A stretch of 14,334 bases of DNA. It comes from UBA7398 sp963978235. GTDB taxonomy: Bacteria > Actinomycetota > Actinomycetes > Nanopelagicales > Nanopelagicaceae. Shown piece after piece: positions 7,489 through 13,772 of this stretch. A model generated the notes under the pieces. It was not told the DNA's origin, searched no databases, and saw only the letters and a list, made by a program, of their open reading frames with translations. The translations under genes were made by a program, and so were the position numbers. Positions within the stretch are counted from its first letter, which is position 1. The number at the start of each line of letters is the position of its first letter. The stretch covers positions 1 through 14,334 of the forward strand of contig CAXBQM010000025.1 of the NCBI GenBank assembly GCA_963978235.1, in the 5' to 3' direction.

Positions 7489-8403
7489 TTAAATCTTTCT
7501 ACCTTGTCGCACATCTGCCAACCAAGCAGCAGCATCTTTAAATGCTGCATTACTAGTCGCTTGTGGTGTTGTTGGCGCAACTTTATCTTCACGTGGATAT
7601 GAACCAAGAAAACGAACATCTTCACAAATACGTCGAAGTCCCATCAGCGCATCTCCAACACGTTCTTCGGTCACGTGACCTTCGATATCAATGATGAAGT
7701 GATACGAACCCAATTCTTTTCCAGTCGGTCTCGATTGAATGAAAGTTAGGTTCACGCCGCGCACTGCAAACTCTGTGAGAATTTCTAAAAGTGCGCCGGC
7801 ATGGTCTGCTCCGATAAATAGCGCAAGCGTTGTCCGATCATGGCCAGTGAAATTCGGAATTGCTCCAGGTTTACCGACGAGAACAAATCGCGTCACGGCA
7901 CCATCGTTATCACCAATATTTTTTGCTACCTGCTCCAGTGAATATTGTTCGGCCGCAAATGGCGCTGCAATCGCAGCATCAAATCGACCGTCGACAACAC
8001 CTTGAGCGGCGGCAGCCGTTGATGACGTCTCGACGATATCTGCATCTGGATAATTCTTTGCAATAAAAGTTCGGCATTGCGCTTCAGCATGAGGATGAGT
8101 TGCAATGGATTTAATAACGCGATTTCCAGATTTAGTCATTAGCGAAAAACTGACCGACAGGGTTGTTTCACCTAAAACTACTAATGGCTCTCCTATTGCT
8201 AGTTCATCAAGAGTTCTCGCCACAACACCTTCAACTGAGTTCTCTATTGGAACAAGCGCTCGCTCGCATTGACCGCTCCGTACTGCGTTGAGAGCTGCTG
8301 TGACGTTTGCGTATGGTGATAAGTGATCGTTTGCTTGAGTGATACTTCGTAACGCCGCCTCTGTGAATGTGCCACTTGGGCCAAGGTAGGCATACGTCGT
8401 CAT
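7489..8403 (-). CDS. pheA: prephenate dehydratase with C-terminal ACT domain
   Basis: A monofunctional PheA of 304 residues that turns prephenate into phenylpyruvate, the committed step to phenylalanine. It begins with the typical TYAYLGPSGTFTEAAL. The periplasmic-binding-like catalytic domain contains PIENSVEG (52-59) and the catalytic Thr-Arg-Phe motif at 171-173 (GAVTRFVLVG). The ACT regulatory domain follows, with GALL (203-206) and QSRP (223-226). The second motif is normally ESRP, part of the phenylalanine feedback site, so the Glu-to-Gln change is worth noting. A 35-residue polar C-terminal tail follows. It has no chorismate mutase domain, so that activity must be elsewhere. ATG 8403 lies three bases after the GDPD stop, and serS follows by about 17 bases. 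I recall pheA and serS being near neighbours in mycobacteria too. Confidence 0.97.
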   Translation of the reverse strand: MTTYAYLGPSGTFTEAALRSITQANDHLSPYANVTAALNAVRSGQCERALVPIENSVEGVVARTLDELAIGEPLVVLGETTLSVSFSLMTKSGNRVIKSIATHPHAEAQCRTFIAKNYPDADIVETSSTAAAAQGVVDGRFDAAIAAPFAAEQYSLEQVAKNIGDNDGAVTRFVLVGKPGAIPNFTGHDRTTLALFIGADHAGALLEILTEFAVRGVNLTFIQSRPTGKELGSYHFIIDIEGHVTEERVGDALMGLRRICEDVRFLGSYPREDKVAPTTPQATSNAAFKDAAAWLADVRQGRKI

Positions 8404-8406
8404 TGG

Positions 8407-9132
8407 TTAAGAATAGCCGAGCACTTTCTTTGCTTGCCCAGGAGTATTTGTGATGATGGCTGTAACGCCATTTTCCGCACACATTCTCATATCTGCAGGA
8501 TCATCAACCGTCCAGACATAAATTTTCTTCTTCATTCTTCGCAACCTATTAAAGAGTGATGGATCGTTCTTAAAGAGATCTTTATTCAATCCATAAACTG
8601 GCGCTGATGACGGCACCCATTTAACTTGTGACGCAATTTTAGAGAGGAAAACTGCAGGATATTTTCGCTGCATCGATATCCGAGCCACTGCGAAATAACT
8701 AAATGACATGATATTTATGTGAATGCCGCTCTCTCTTATTTCTGTTTCGCGCGATTTCAATAGTTTGAGAACAGCGTTTTCAATGGCACCTCGAGATCGA
8801 ACTGGATGCTTAGTTTCGATAAGAAGATGTTTCTTATTTCGAATTGATATATCGAGAAGTTCATCCAAGAGGATTGGTTTTCCGCGATTTCCTTTGTAGT
8901 TAATTTCAAGCGACAGAAGTTGGGCTGTTGAAGAATCAGCAACATTGAGCGCTTCATTTGTTAAACGAGACGTGTCATCATCATGCCAACATAAAATTCC
9001 ACCATCGCGAGTGAGGCGAACATCGCATTCAAATCCATCTGCGTTCTGCGCTATTGCGCCGAGATATGCTTCCCGCGAACCTTCTGCAAAGTCGACGCTT
9101 GCGCCACGATGTGCATAAATGAGTGATCTCAC
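8407..9132 (-). CDS. glycerophosphodiester phosphodiesterase
   Basis: A 241-residue GDPD-family enzyme that hydrolyses glycerophosphodiesters from phospholipid turnover to glycerol-3-phosphate and an alcohol. It has the TIM-barrel start AHRGAS (H8, R9), AEGSREA in place of the usual PENT-type motif (metal-binding E17), GFECDVRLTRDG (E35, D37) and the second catalytic His in CWHDD (H50). No signal peptide is visible, so it should be cytoplasmic. The start is GTG 9132-9130; no other start leaves the HRG motif intact. That GTG lies one base after the 3' end of tRNA-Leu, with no room for a ribosome site except inside the tRNA. Translation may begin on a leaderless mRNA released by tRNA 3' processing. 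I recall a GDPD gene close to pheA in mycobacteria as well. Confidence 0.93.
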   Translation of the reverse strand: MRSLIYAHRGASVDFAEGSREAYLGAIAQNADGFECDVRLTRDGGILCWHDDDTSRLTNEALNVADSSTAQLLSLEINYKGNRGKPILLDELLDISIRNKKHLLIETKHPVRSRGAIENAVLKLLKSRETEIRESGIHINIMSFSYFAVARISMQRKYPAVFLSKIASQVKWVPSSAPVYGLNKDLFKNDPSLFNRLRRMKKKIYVWTVDDPADMRMCAENGVTAIITNTPGQAKKVLGYS

Positions 9133-9133
9133 G

Positions 9134-9216
9134 TGCGCGAGAGGGGACTTGAACCCCTACACCCTTGCGAGTACTGGCACCTGAAGCCAGCGCGTCTGCC
9201 ATTCCGCCACTCGCGC
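9134..9216 (-). tRNA. tRNA-Leu (anticodon CAG)
   Basis: An 83-base class II tRNA. The acceptor stem GCGCGAG/CTCGCGC is perfect, with discriminator A. Anticodon stem CTGGC/GCCAG encloses the loop TTCAGGT, so the anticodon is CAG, reading CUG. A 15-base variable arm precedes the T-arm AGGGG/CCCCT with TTCAAGT. CCA is not encoded: the next bases are CGT, and the last two already belong to the GTG start of the GDPD gene. The pstP-like gene starts 39 bases away on the opposite strand. I recall that in Mycobacterium a tRNA-Leu(CAG) also flanks the fhaA-pknB cluster, so it marks the cluster boundary here. Confidence 0.97.
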
Positions 9217-9217
9217 G

Positions 9218-9246
9218 TTAAGCATTGAGATTAGCACCGATACGCT
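9218..9246 (+). promoter_or_regulatory. weak candidate promoter for the phosphatase-kinase pair
   Basis: In the 39-base gap between the divergent tRNA-Leu and phosphatase genes, TTAAGC (9218-9223) and TACGCT (9241-9246) are 17 bases apart. A transcript from this pair would start about 9252-9256, at or just before the ATG. That agrees with the lack of any ribosome site and would give a leaderless mRNA. Both hexamers match the consensus only in part. Confidence 0.33.
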
Positions 9247-9255
9247 TTCACCACT

Positions 9256-10059
9256 ATGTCAGGAATAAATTCGGTAGCAGCGAAACCTAATTATTTTTTC
9301 GCTCCCGTCGCTGGTGAAAGTGCAATCGGAAAAGTTCGTGACGGTAATGAAGATTCAGGATTTGTTTCTCAGTTCTCACTTGCGGTTGCAGATGGAATGG
9401 GAGGGCATGTCGGTGGCGAGATAGCTTCGAGCATCGCTATCCGCCAATTTGCCTCGAAATTATCGATGATTTCAGATGCACAAATCGATAACGAATCCCG
9501 TGAAGATTTACTTCTTAACCTTGCTTTAGATATAGATCAAGCAATCAGCACAGAGGTTGCTTCGCGACCTGAGTTAGAAGGCATGGGCACAACGCTCTCT
9601 TCGGTAACAATTATTGGCGAGAATGTCTTACTTTTACATATCGGAGATTCACGATGTTATCGAATTCGCAAAAAGAAGATTTCACAATTATCCGTCGATC
9701 ACACTGTTATTCAAGAATTACTCGACCAAGGAAGAATTTCGCACGAGGATATCGCCGATCATCCACAACGATCATTTCTCACACAAGCCTTGATGGGCAA
9801 AGGTGAGATAACACCCATCCTCGTTTCTTACCCAGCAGAACTTGGCGACGTTTATCTGGTGTGTAGTGATGGTCTTTCTGGATTTGTGGCAGAAAATGAA
9901 ATTCGTGACTCCTTCACAAATGGAGATTTAACCACCGCAGTAGATTCACTTATTGCAAAGGCTTACGAAAGAGGCGCGCCGGATAATGTCACTGTAATCG
10001 TCGGTGAAATTTCTAACCAAAACCATATTTCTCAAATGTTTTTAGGTGCCGCACAATGA
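9256..10059 (+). CDS. pstP: PP2C-family Ser/Thr protein phosphatase, PstP-like
   Basis: A 267-residue metal-dependent phosphatase, the partner that reverses PknB phosphorylation. PP2C motifs occur in order: KVRDGNEDS (R28, E32, D33), VADGMGGHVGGEIAS (D46), HIGDSRCYR (about 129-136), LVCSDGLSG (D205) and PDNVTVIVG (D243); these supply the Mn/Mg-binding acids. The protein ends about 18 residues after the last motif. Mycobacterial PstP is about 514 residues with a membrane helix and an outer domain; this one has neither, so it should be soluble. No ribosome site is seen before ATG 9256. The kinase gene overlaps its stop by 4 bases (ATGA), so phosphatase and kinase are made together. Likely substrates are the kinase itself and cell-wall and division proteins; this is inferred from the mycobacterial homologues. 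Confidence 0.94.
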   Translation: MSGINSVAAKPNYFFAPVAGESAIGKVRDGNEDSGFVSQFSLAVADGMGGHVGGEIASSIAIRQFASKLSMISDAQIDNESREDLLLNLALDIDQAISTEVASRPELEGMGTTLSSVTIIGENVLLLHIGDSRCYRIRKKKISQLSVDHTVIQELLDQGRISHEDIADHPQRSFLTQALMGKGEITPILVSYPAELGDVYLVCSDGLSGFVAENEIRDSFTNGDLTTAVDSLIAKAYERGAPDNVTVIVGEISNQNHISQMFLGAAQ

Positions 10060-11615
10060 TGAATTCGCGTGTTTTGGGCGGTCGATATGAACTCAATCAA
10101 ATGATTGGTACAGGCGGGATGGCTGATGTCTATCTCGCACACGATAATCGATTAGCTCGTGAAGTTGCAGTAAAAGTTTTGCGAAGTGATTTAGCTAAAG
10201 ATGCAACATTTCTTGCCCGCTTTCGCAAAGAAGCACTCGCTGCTGCAGGTTTGAGCCATTCTGGAATTGTCGCGGTTTTTGATTCAGGCGAAGATTCAGA
10301 GAGCGGACGACAGACGCCGTATATCGTCATGGAATATGTCGCCGGCCAAACTCTTCGTGACATTCTTCATCGAGGAGATCGCCTTCCTTTTAATAGAGCA
10401 ATCGAAATTGTTGAAGGAATTTTGTTGGCGCTTCAATACTCACACCACAACGGCATTATTCATCGCGATATTAAGCCTGGAAATATCATGATTACCGAGA
10501 CTGGAACCGTCAAAGTGATGGATTTTGGTATCGCCCGGGCGCTGGACGATATCGGTGCAACGATGACAAATACCTGGAATGTCATCGGTACCGCTCAATA
10601 TCTCTCCCCTGAACAAGCCACCGGTGATCAATCAGATTCACGAAGTGATCTTTACTCGGTTGGTTGTGTTTTCTACGAATTAATCACTGGCAAGCCGCCA
10701 TTTACCGGTGACACTCCCGTCGCAATCGCCTACCAACATGTTTCTGCGCCAGTTATCCCACCGTCCCAGATAATTTCCGAACTATCGATAGACGTTGATA
10801 ATTTCATTTCAATTGCTCTGGCAAAGAATTCAAAAGACCGATATCAAGATGCTCTTTCAATGCTTGATGATCTCAAACGTCTGTCACGAGGTGAAGCAAT
10901 AACGCGAGAGCTGCCAAAGCGAAAACGTTCCACACGAGGTGTAGTCGTTGGCTTAATCGCTGCATTAGCGATCGGAAGTTTTGCAATTGGTACCACGGTG
11001 TTTAGGAGTGGCTCTTCATTAAGTGCAGGTTTGCCAAACGTTGTTGGTCTGACTGAATCTGAAGCGAGAAATTTATTGCAAGGATTTACGATTGTCATTA
11101 AACGTGCACATGATCCACGCATTCCGTTTGATCGCGTTGTGGCCCAGTTACCTCTTGCAACATCTCGCGTTGAGAATGGCTCGAGCGTTACGCTCACGCT
11201 CTCAGATGGACCAGGAGATGCGATAGTTCCAGTAGATATTGTTGGGAAATCTTTAGAAGATGCGCGCGCATTACTTACGCAAGCTGGATTAATCCTGCAA
11301 CGTACAAACGCAGTTGATTCGGATGCGACTCCTGGAACTGTAATTGCGGTATTTCCATCACCCGGCTCAACAATCACAGCCGGAAGCGGCGTTGTACTAG
11401 ATATCGCCAGCGGCAACGTAAAAGTCCCATCTTTAGTGGGGCTCACCGAAATTCAGGCGCGGACAATCCTTACTCAGGCTGGTTTCTTAGTTCGAATCGT
11501 TCAGGCGTATGACGCTTCGCTGCCAGTTGGCGCTGTCATCGCACAAGCGCCAGATGCTGACACGGTGAAAACAATTGGCAGTCCGGTCACCATCACGGTC
11601 AATACTCAAAATTAA
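10056..11615 (+). CDS. pknB: PASTA-domain Ser/Thr protein kinase, PknB orthologue
   Basis: A 519-residue membrane kinase. The cytoplasmic catalytic domain (about 8-278) has the Gly loop IGTGGMADVY, K40, E59, HRDIKPGN (D138), DFG (D156) and GTAQYLSPEQ. The activation-loop threonines T171 and T173 and catalytic numbering coincide with my recollection of Mycobacterium tuberculosis PknB, strong support for orthology. One membrane helix follows (about 295-316), then three PASTA repeats outside (about 324-384, 388-452, 454-517), which bind muropeptides or lipid II. Mycobacterial PknB has four PASTA repeats and a longer juxtamembrane linker; here the linker is only about 15 residues, rich in Lys/Arg. 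ATG 10056 overlaps the phosphatase stop. Its stop abuts the convergent trpG stop with no base between. The role is presumably control of wall growth and division, together with CrgA next door. Confidence 0.97.
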   Translation: MMNSRVLGGRYELNQMIGTGGMADVYLAHDNRLAREVAVKVLRSDLAKDATFLARFRKEALAAAGLSHSGIVAVFDSGEDSESGRQTPYIVMEYVAGQTLRDILHRGDRLPFNRAIEIVEGILLALQYSHHNGIIHRDIKPGNIMITETGTVKVMDFGIARALDDIGATMTNTWNVIGTAQYLSPEQATGDQSDSRSDLYSVGCVFYELITGKPPFTGDTPVAIAYQHVSAPVIPPSQIISELSIDVDNFISIALAKNSKDRYQDALSMLDDLKRLSRGEAITRELPKRKRSTRGVVVGLIAALAIGSFAIGTTVFRSGSSLSAGLPNVVGLTESEARNLLQGFTIVIKRAHDPRIPFDRVVAQLPLATSRVENGSSVTLTLSDGPGDAIVPVDIVGKSLEDARALLTQAGLILQRTNAVDSDATPGTVIAVFPSPGSTITAGSGVVLDIASGNVKVPSLVGLTEIQARTILTQAGFLVRIVQAYDASLPVGAVIAQAPDADTVKTIGSPVTITVNTQN

Positions 11616-12233
11616 CTAGCCGCGTTTTATTACCGGCGACATACCTTCAGATCTATTACGTGCTTGATTATCACCACATTGCACAAGCCAATTTCCTAAA
11701 ATTTGATATCCGTTTTCTGTGAGAACTGATTCGGGATGGAACTGAAGTCCAAATATTGGCAGCGATTTATGTGAGATTGCCATGATCACGCCCGATTCAG
11801 TTCGACCATTGACGATGTAATTTTCTGGCACTTCCTTGATTACTAGTGAGTGATAACGTCCAACAACAAGTGGCGATGGAATCGCATCGAGCACTCCTTG
11901 TTGGTCATGAACCATCACAGAAGTTTTGCCATGAAGAAGCTCTGTAGCTCGTGAGACCATTCCGCCTTGTGCAACTGCGATTGCCTGATGCCCTAAGCAG
12001 ACTCCCAAAAGTGGTTTTCTTATTTCTGCACATTGATTCACGACATTAATACTGTTACCTGCATCTTCAGGAGTTCCGGGTCCAGGAGAAATCAGCACAC
12101 CGTCATAACTTTCTAGTTTCTTCAGATCAACTTTATTGTTATCGACAACATCGCATTCAGCGCCAAGATTTCGAATGTAATCAACGAGATTAAAAACAAA
12201 GGAGTCGAAATTATTTACGACTAAAATCCGCAT
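11616..12233 (-). CDS. trpG/pabA: class I glutamine amidotransferase, anthranilate / aminodeoxychorismate synthase component II
   Basis: A 205-residue glutaminase subunit that supplies ammonia to a chorismate-using partner to make anthranilate (tryptophan) or 4-amino-4-deoxychorismate (folate). The class I triad is intact: C79 in GVCLGHQAI, H166 and E168 in FHPESVLTENG. VVNNFDSFVFNL at the start, SPGPGTPEDAG (49-59) and HGKTSVMVH (101-109) are family motifs. The partner synthase is not in the window, so trpG and pabA roles cannot be separated; one protein may serve both. ATG 12233 has a strong, close ribosome site AGGGAGG (12238-12244). It diverges from crgA. Its position between crgA and pknB is the same as in mycobacteria, where I recall an additional DUF881 gene between trpG and crgA that is absent here. 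Confidence 0.95.
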   Translation of the reverse strand: MRILVVNNFDSFVFNLVDYIRNLGAECDVVDNNKVDLKKLESYDGVLISPGPGTPEDAGNSINVVNQCAEIRKPLLGVCLGHQAIAVAQGGMVSRATELLHGKTSVMVHDQQGVLDAIPSPLVVGRYHSLVIKEVPENYIVNGRTESGVIMAISHKSLPIFGLQFHPESVLTENGYQILGNWLVQCGDNQARNRSEGMSPVIKRG

Positions 12234-12281
12234 TTAACCTCCCTCTGACTTACATCTGATTTCTCGAGGCTATCTTTCTGG

Positions 12282-12303
12282 ATTATCGAGTTTCGTGTAT
12301 CTT
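12282..12303. promoter_or_regulatory. candidate divergent -10 elements for trpG and crgA
   Basis: In the 76-base divergent gap (12234-12309), TATCTT at 12298-12303 ends 6 bases before the crgA ATG. That is ideal -10 spacing for a leaderless transcript starting at the ATG, and crgA has no ribosome site. On the other strand GATAAT (complement of 12282-12287) could serve trpG, giving a leader of about 40 bases with its strong ribosome site. Neither has a good -35. The two would overlap, so only one could fire at a time. Confidence 0.38.
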
Positions 12304-12309
12304 CCCCCT

Positions 12310-12567
12310 ATGCCTAAATCAAAGGTCCGCAAGAAGAAGAACACTTATGTGCCTGCTGAGGTCCTCGAGCATGAAAACGAAGATCTCGAAAGCCCAAGTT
12401 GGTTAGCGCCAGTCATGGTTGGGGCGTTCCTTCTTGGCCTCCTTTGGATCGTCGTCTTTTACGTCTCCCAAACCCTCTATCCAATTCCAGGAATAGGCGC
12501 TTGGAACATGCTCGTTGGTTTCGCTTTCATCGGAGTTGGTTTCTCACTCGCCACTAAGTGGCGATAG
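12310..12567 (+). CDS. crgA: cell division protein CrgA
   Basis: An 85-residue actinobacterial divisome membrane protein. It starts MPKSKVRKKK, has a polar cytoplasmic N-terminus of about 28 residues, then PSWLAPVMVGAFLLGLLWIV forming helix 1 (about 32-54), a short YPIPGIGAWN loop, and helix 2 (about 65-82) ending ATKWR. These are diagnostic CrgA motifs. In mycobacteria and Streptomyces CrgA binds FtsZ, FtsQ, FtsI and other divisome parts and affects septum formation. I chose ATG 12310 because it gives the family's exact N-terminus; an in-frame GTG at 12295 would add five residues. No ribosome site precedes the ATG, while a -10-like TATCTT sits just ahead, suggesting a leaderless message. It is on the opposite strand from its neighbours trpG and the rhomboid gene. 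Confidence 0.96.
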   Translation: MPKSKVRKKKNTYVPAEVLEHENEDLESPSWLAPVMVGAFLLGLLWIVVFYVSQTLYPIPGIGAWNMLVGFAFIGVGFSLATKWR

Positions 12568-12594
12568 CCGCTATACCTCTTATATAAATTACAG

Positions 12595-12614
12595 CGGTGT
12601 AATTCTCCACACCG
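12595..12614. other. short stem-loop between crgA and rhomboid genes
   Basis: CGGTGT (12595-12600) and ACACCG (12609-12614) can form a 6-bp stem with an 8-base loop in the 66-base convergent gap. It overlaps the DnaA-box-like cluster. There is no T-run on either side, so it is not a standard intrinsic terminator, though it might help end either transcript. Confidence 0.3.
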
Positions 12615-12633
12615 TGGATAAACCTGTGGATAA
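12603..12633. promoter_or_regulatory. cluster of DnaA-box-like 9-mers
   Basis: Between the converging crgA and rhomboid genes lie TGTGGATAA (12625-12633), the exact complement of the classic DnaA box TTATCCACA; CGTGGATAA (12613-12621), one mismatch; and TTCTCCACA (12603-12611), one mismatch, in the opposite orientation. The two minus-strand boxes are 12 bases apart start to start. The region just to the left (about 12572-12594) is AT-rich. The last box ends directly against the rhomboid stop codon. A DnaA-binding regulatory or DnaA-titration site is plausible; a full origin is not supported because only two or three boxes are present. Confidence 0.5.
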
Positions 12634-13173
12634 CTAATATCCCTTACGGACGGTCCTCAACACCCACGTTGCAACAGCGCCGCCGATTAACCCACCTAGA
12701 TGTGCTCGCCAATCAATTCCACTCACCATAAATCCCAGCGCGAAGTTGATCAGAATGATTGTTCCGATACTTCGGAAATCAACTCCCATCGCTCGTCCAG
12801 AAACTGCCAGCGAACCAAATAATCCAAAGATTGCTCCGGACGCTCCGATCGAATACACATTTGCCGTATTAAGAAAAATTGATGCACACGATGCGGCAAG
12901 TTGTGAGATCAACAAAATGGTTGCGTAACGACCGCGGCCGTAAAAATTCTCAACTGGCGTTCCTAAAAGATGCAACGAATACATATTAAAACCCAAATGG
13001 AGTAAGCCACCGTGTAACAGTGCGACCGTTAATAGTCGGTAATACTCACCCGATTCAATTCCTGCTCGATAGAGCAAGAAATTACTCTCATAACTCGGAA
13101 CAAGAAGCTGAATTAAGTAACTCGCACAAATAGCAACGAGTAAATAATTCGTGAGCGAACTTTTTTCTCTCAC
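12634..13173 (-). CDS. rhomboid family intramembrane serine protease
   Basis: A 179-residue, six-helix intramembrane protease. The catalytic Ser is S112 in YSIGASGAIFG and the catalytic His is H158 in IDWRAHLGG; the oxyanion-side helix motif with H54, H59 and N63 (LLHGGLLHLGFNMYS) is also intact, so it should be active. The family cleaves membrane-anchored proteins within or near their transmembrane segment; the substrate here is unknown. It lacks extra N- or C-terminal domains, being shorter than many actinobacterial rhomboids. The start is GTG 13173, with only a weak GGA-type site upstream. Its stop codon abuts a DnaA-box-like sequence. The position between ppiA and crgA corresponds to a small membrane-protein gene in mycobacteria, so this may be a lineage-specific occupant. 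Confidence 0.93.
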   Translation of the reverse strand: MREKSSLTNYLLVAICASYLIQLLVPSYESNFLLYRAGIESGEYYRLLTVALLHGGLLHLGFNMYSLHLLGTPVENFYGRGRYATILLISQLAASCASIFLNTANVYSIGASGAIFGLFGSLAVSGRAMGVDFRSIGTIILINFALGFMVSGIDWRAHLGGLIGGAVATWVLRTVRKGY

Positions 13174-13207
13174 CTTGGATTCAGTTTCCTATGTACTTCT
13201 TATTAAG

Positions 13208-13726
13208 TTACTTCAGAGAAACTGAGTTGATTTTAATCGCTTCTATTGGTCGATCCTGTGCTCCAGTTTTGCAGGTAGCAATAGCGTCGACAACTTTCTG
13301 GCTCGCCTCATCTTTTACTTCACCGAAAATGCTGTGCTTTCTGTTGAGCCATGTTGTTGGCACGACAGTAATGAAGAATTGAGAGCCATTTGTTCCCGGA
13401 CCAGCGTTAGCCATCGCTAATAAATATGGGCGATCGAATGATAATTCTGGATGAAATTCGTCAGCGAATTTATAACCTGGACCACCTGTGCCTTTACCGA
13501 GTGGATCGCCGCCTTGAATCATAAAGTCCTTAATAACGCGGTGAAAAATCGTGCCGTCATACAAATTAGCGGTTGTCTTCTCGCCGGTTCGTGGATCCAC
13601 CCATTCCCGTGCCCCGCTAGCAAGTTCTACAAAGTTTGCCACGGTTTTTGGCGCGTGATTTGGGAAAAGTTCGATGACGATATCGCCTTGTGTGGTGTGA
13701 AGTGTTGCTTGTGTGTATGTGGTCAT
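13208..13726 (-). CDS. ppiA: cyclophilin-type peptidyl-prolyl cis-trans isomerase
   Basis: A complete single-domain cyclophilin of 172 residues that speeds up proline cis-trans isomerisation in folding proteins. Active-site residues are present: H62 and R63 in FHRVIKDFMIQGGDP, F68, Q71, Q116 and F117 in NGSQFFIT, W126 (the cyclosporin-contacting Trp) in TTWLNRKHSIFGEV, and H131. No signal peptide or membrane helix precedes the domain, so it is cytoplasmic. An insert with DPRTGEKT (about 44-51) is typical of actinobacterial PpiA. ATG 13726 lacks a clear ribosome site. The gene is 35 bases upstream of the rhomboid gene and 46 bases downstream of the DUF1761 gene, so the three could share a transcript. 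The ppiA-crgA neighbourhood matches mycobacteria. Confidence 0.97.
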   Translation of the reverse strand: MTTYTQATLHTTQGDIVIELFPNHAPKTVANFVELASGAREWVDPRTGEKTTANLYDGTIFHRVIKDFMIQGGDPLGKGTGGPGYKFADEFHPELSFDRPYLLAMANAGPGTNGSQFFITVVPTTWLNRKHSIFGEVKDEASQKVVDAIATCKTGAQDRPIEAIKINSVSLK

Positions 13727-13772
13727 TATGCGAACTTAACAAAAGAAATCGGAATATTCAACATGAAGCCTT

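Noticed and set aside
7472..9133. T-box or attenuator leader ahead of serS or pheA
   Set aside because: Gaps are only 3 to 17 bases; no leader RNA can fit.
10844..11446. 200-residue open frame antisense to pknB
   Set aside because: It mirrors the kinase tail and PASTA region, shows no family motif, and is rich in Pro/Ser/Thr as expected from reading the complement. The pknB frame is unmistakable.
12295..12309. GTG 12295 as the crgA start
   Set aside because: The family N-terminus MPKSKVRKK begins at ATG 12310, and a -10-like element overlaps the GTG region.
12568..12614. Intrinsic terminator from CCGCT (12568-12572) and AGCGG (12593-12597)
   Set aside because: The arms are 5 bp with a loop of about 20 bases and no following T-run; too weak to call.
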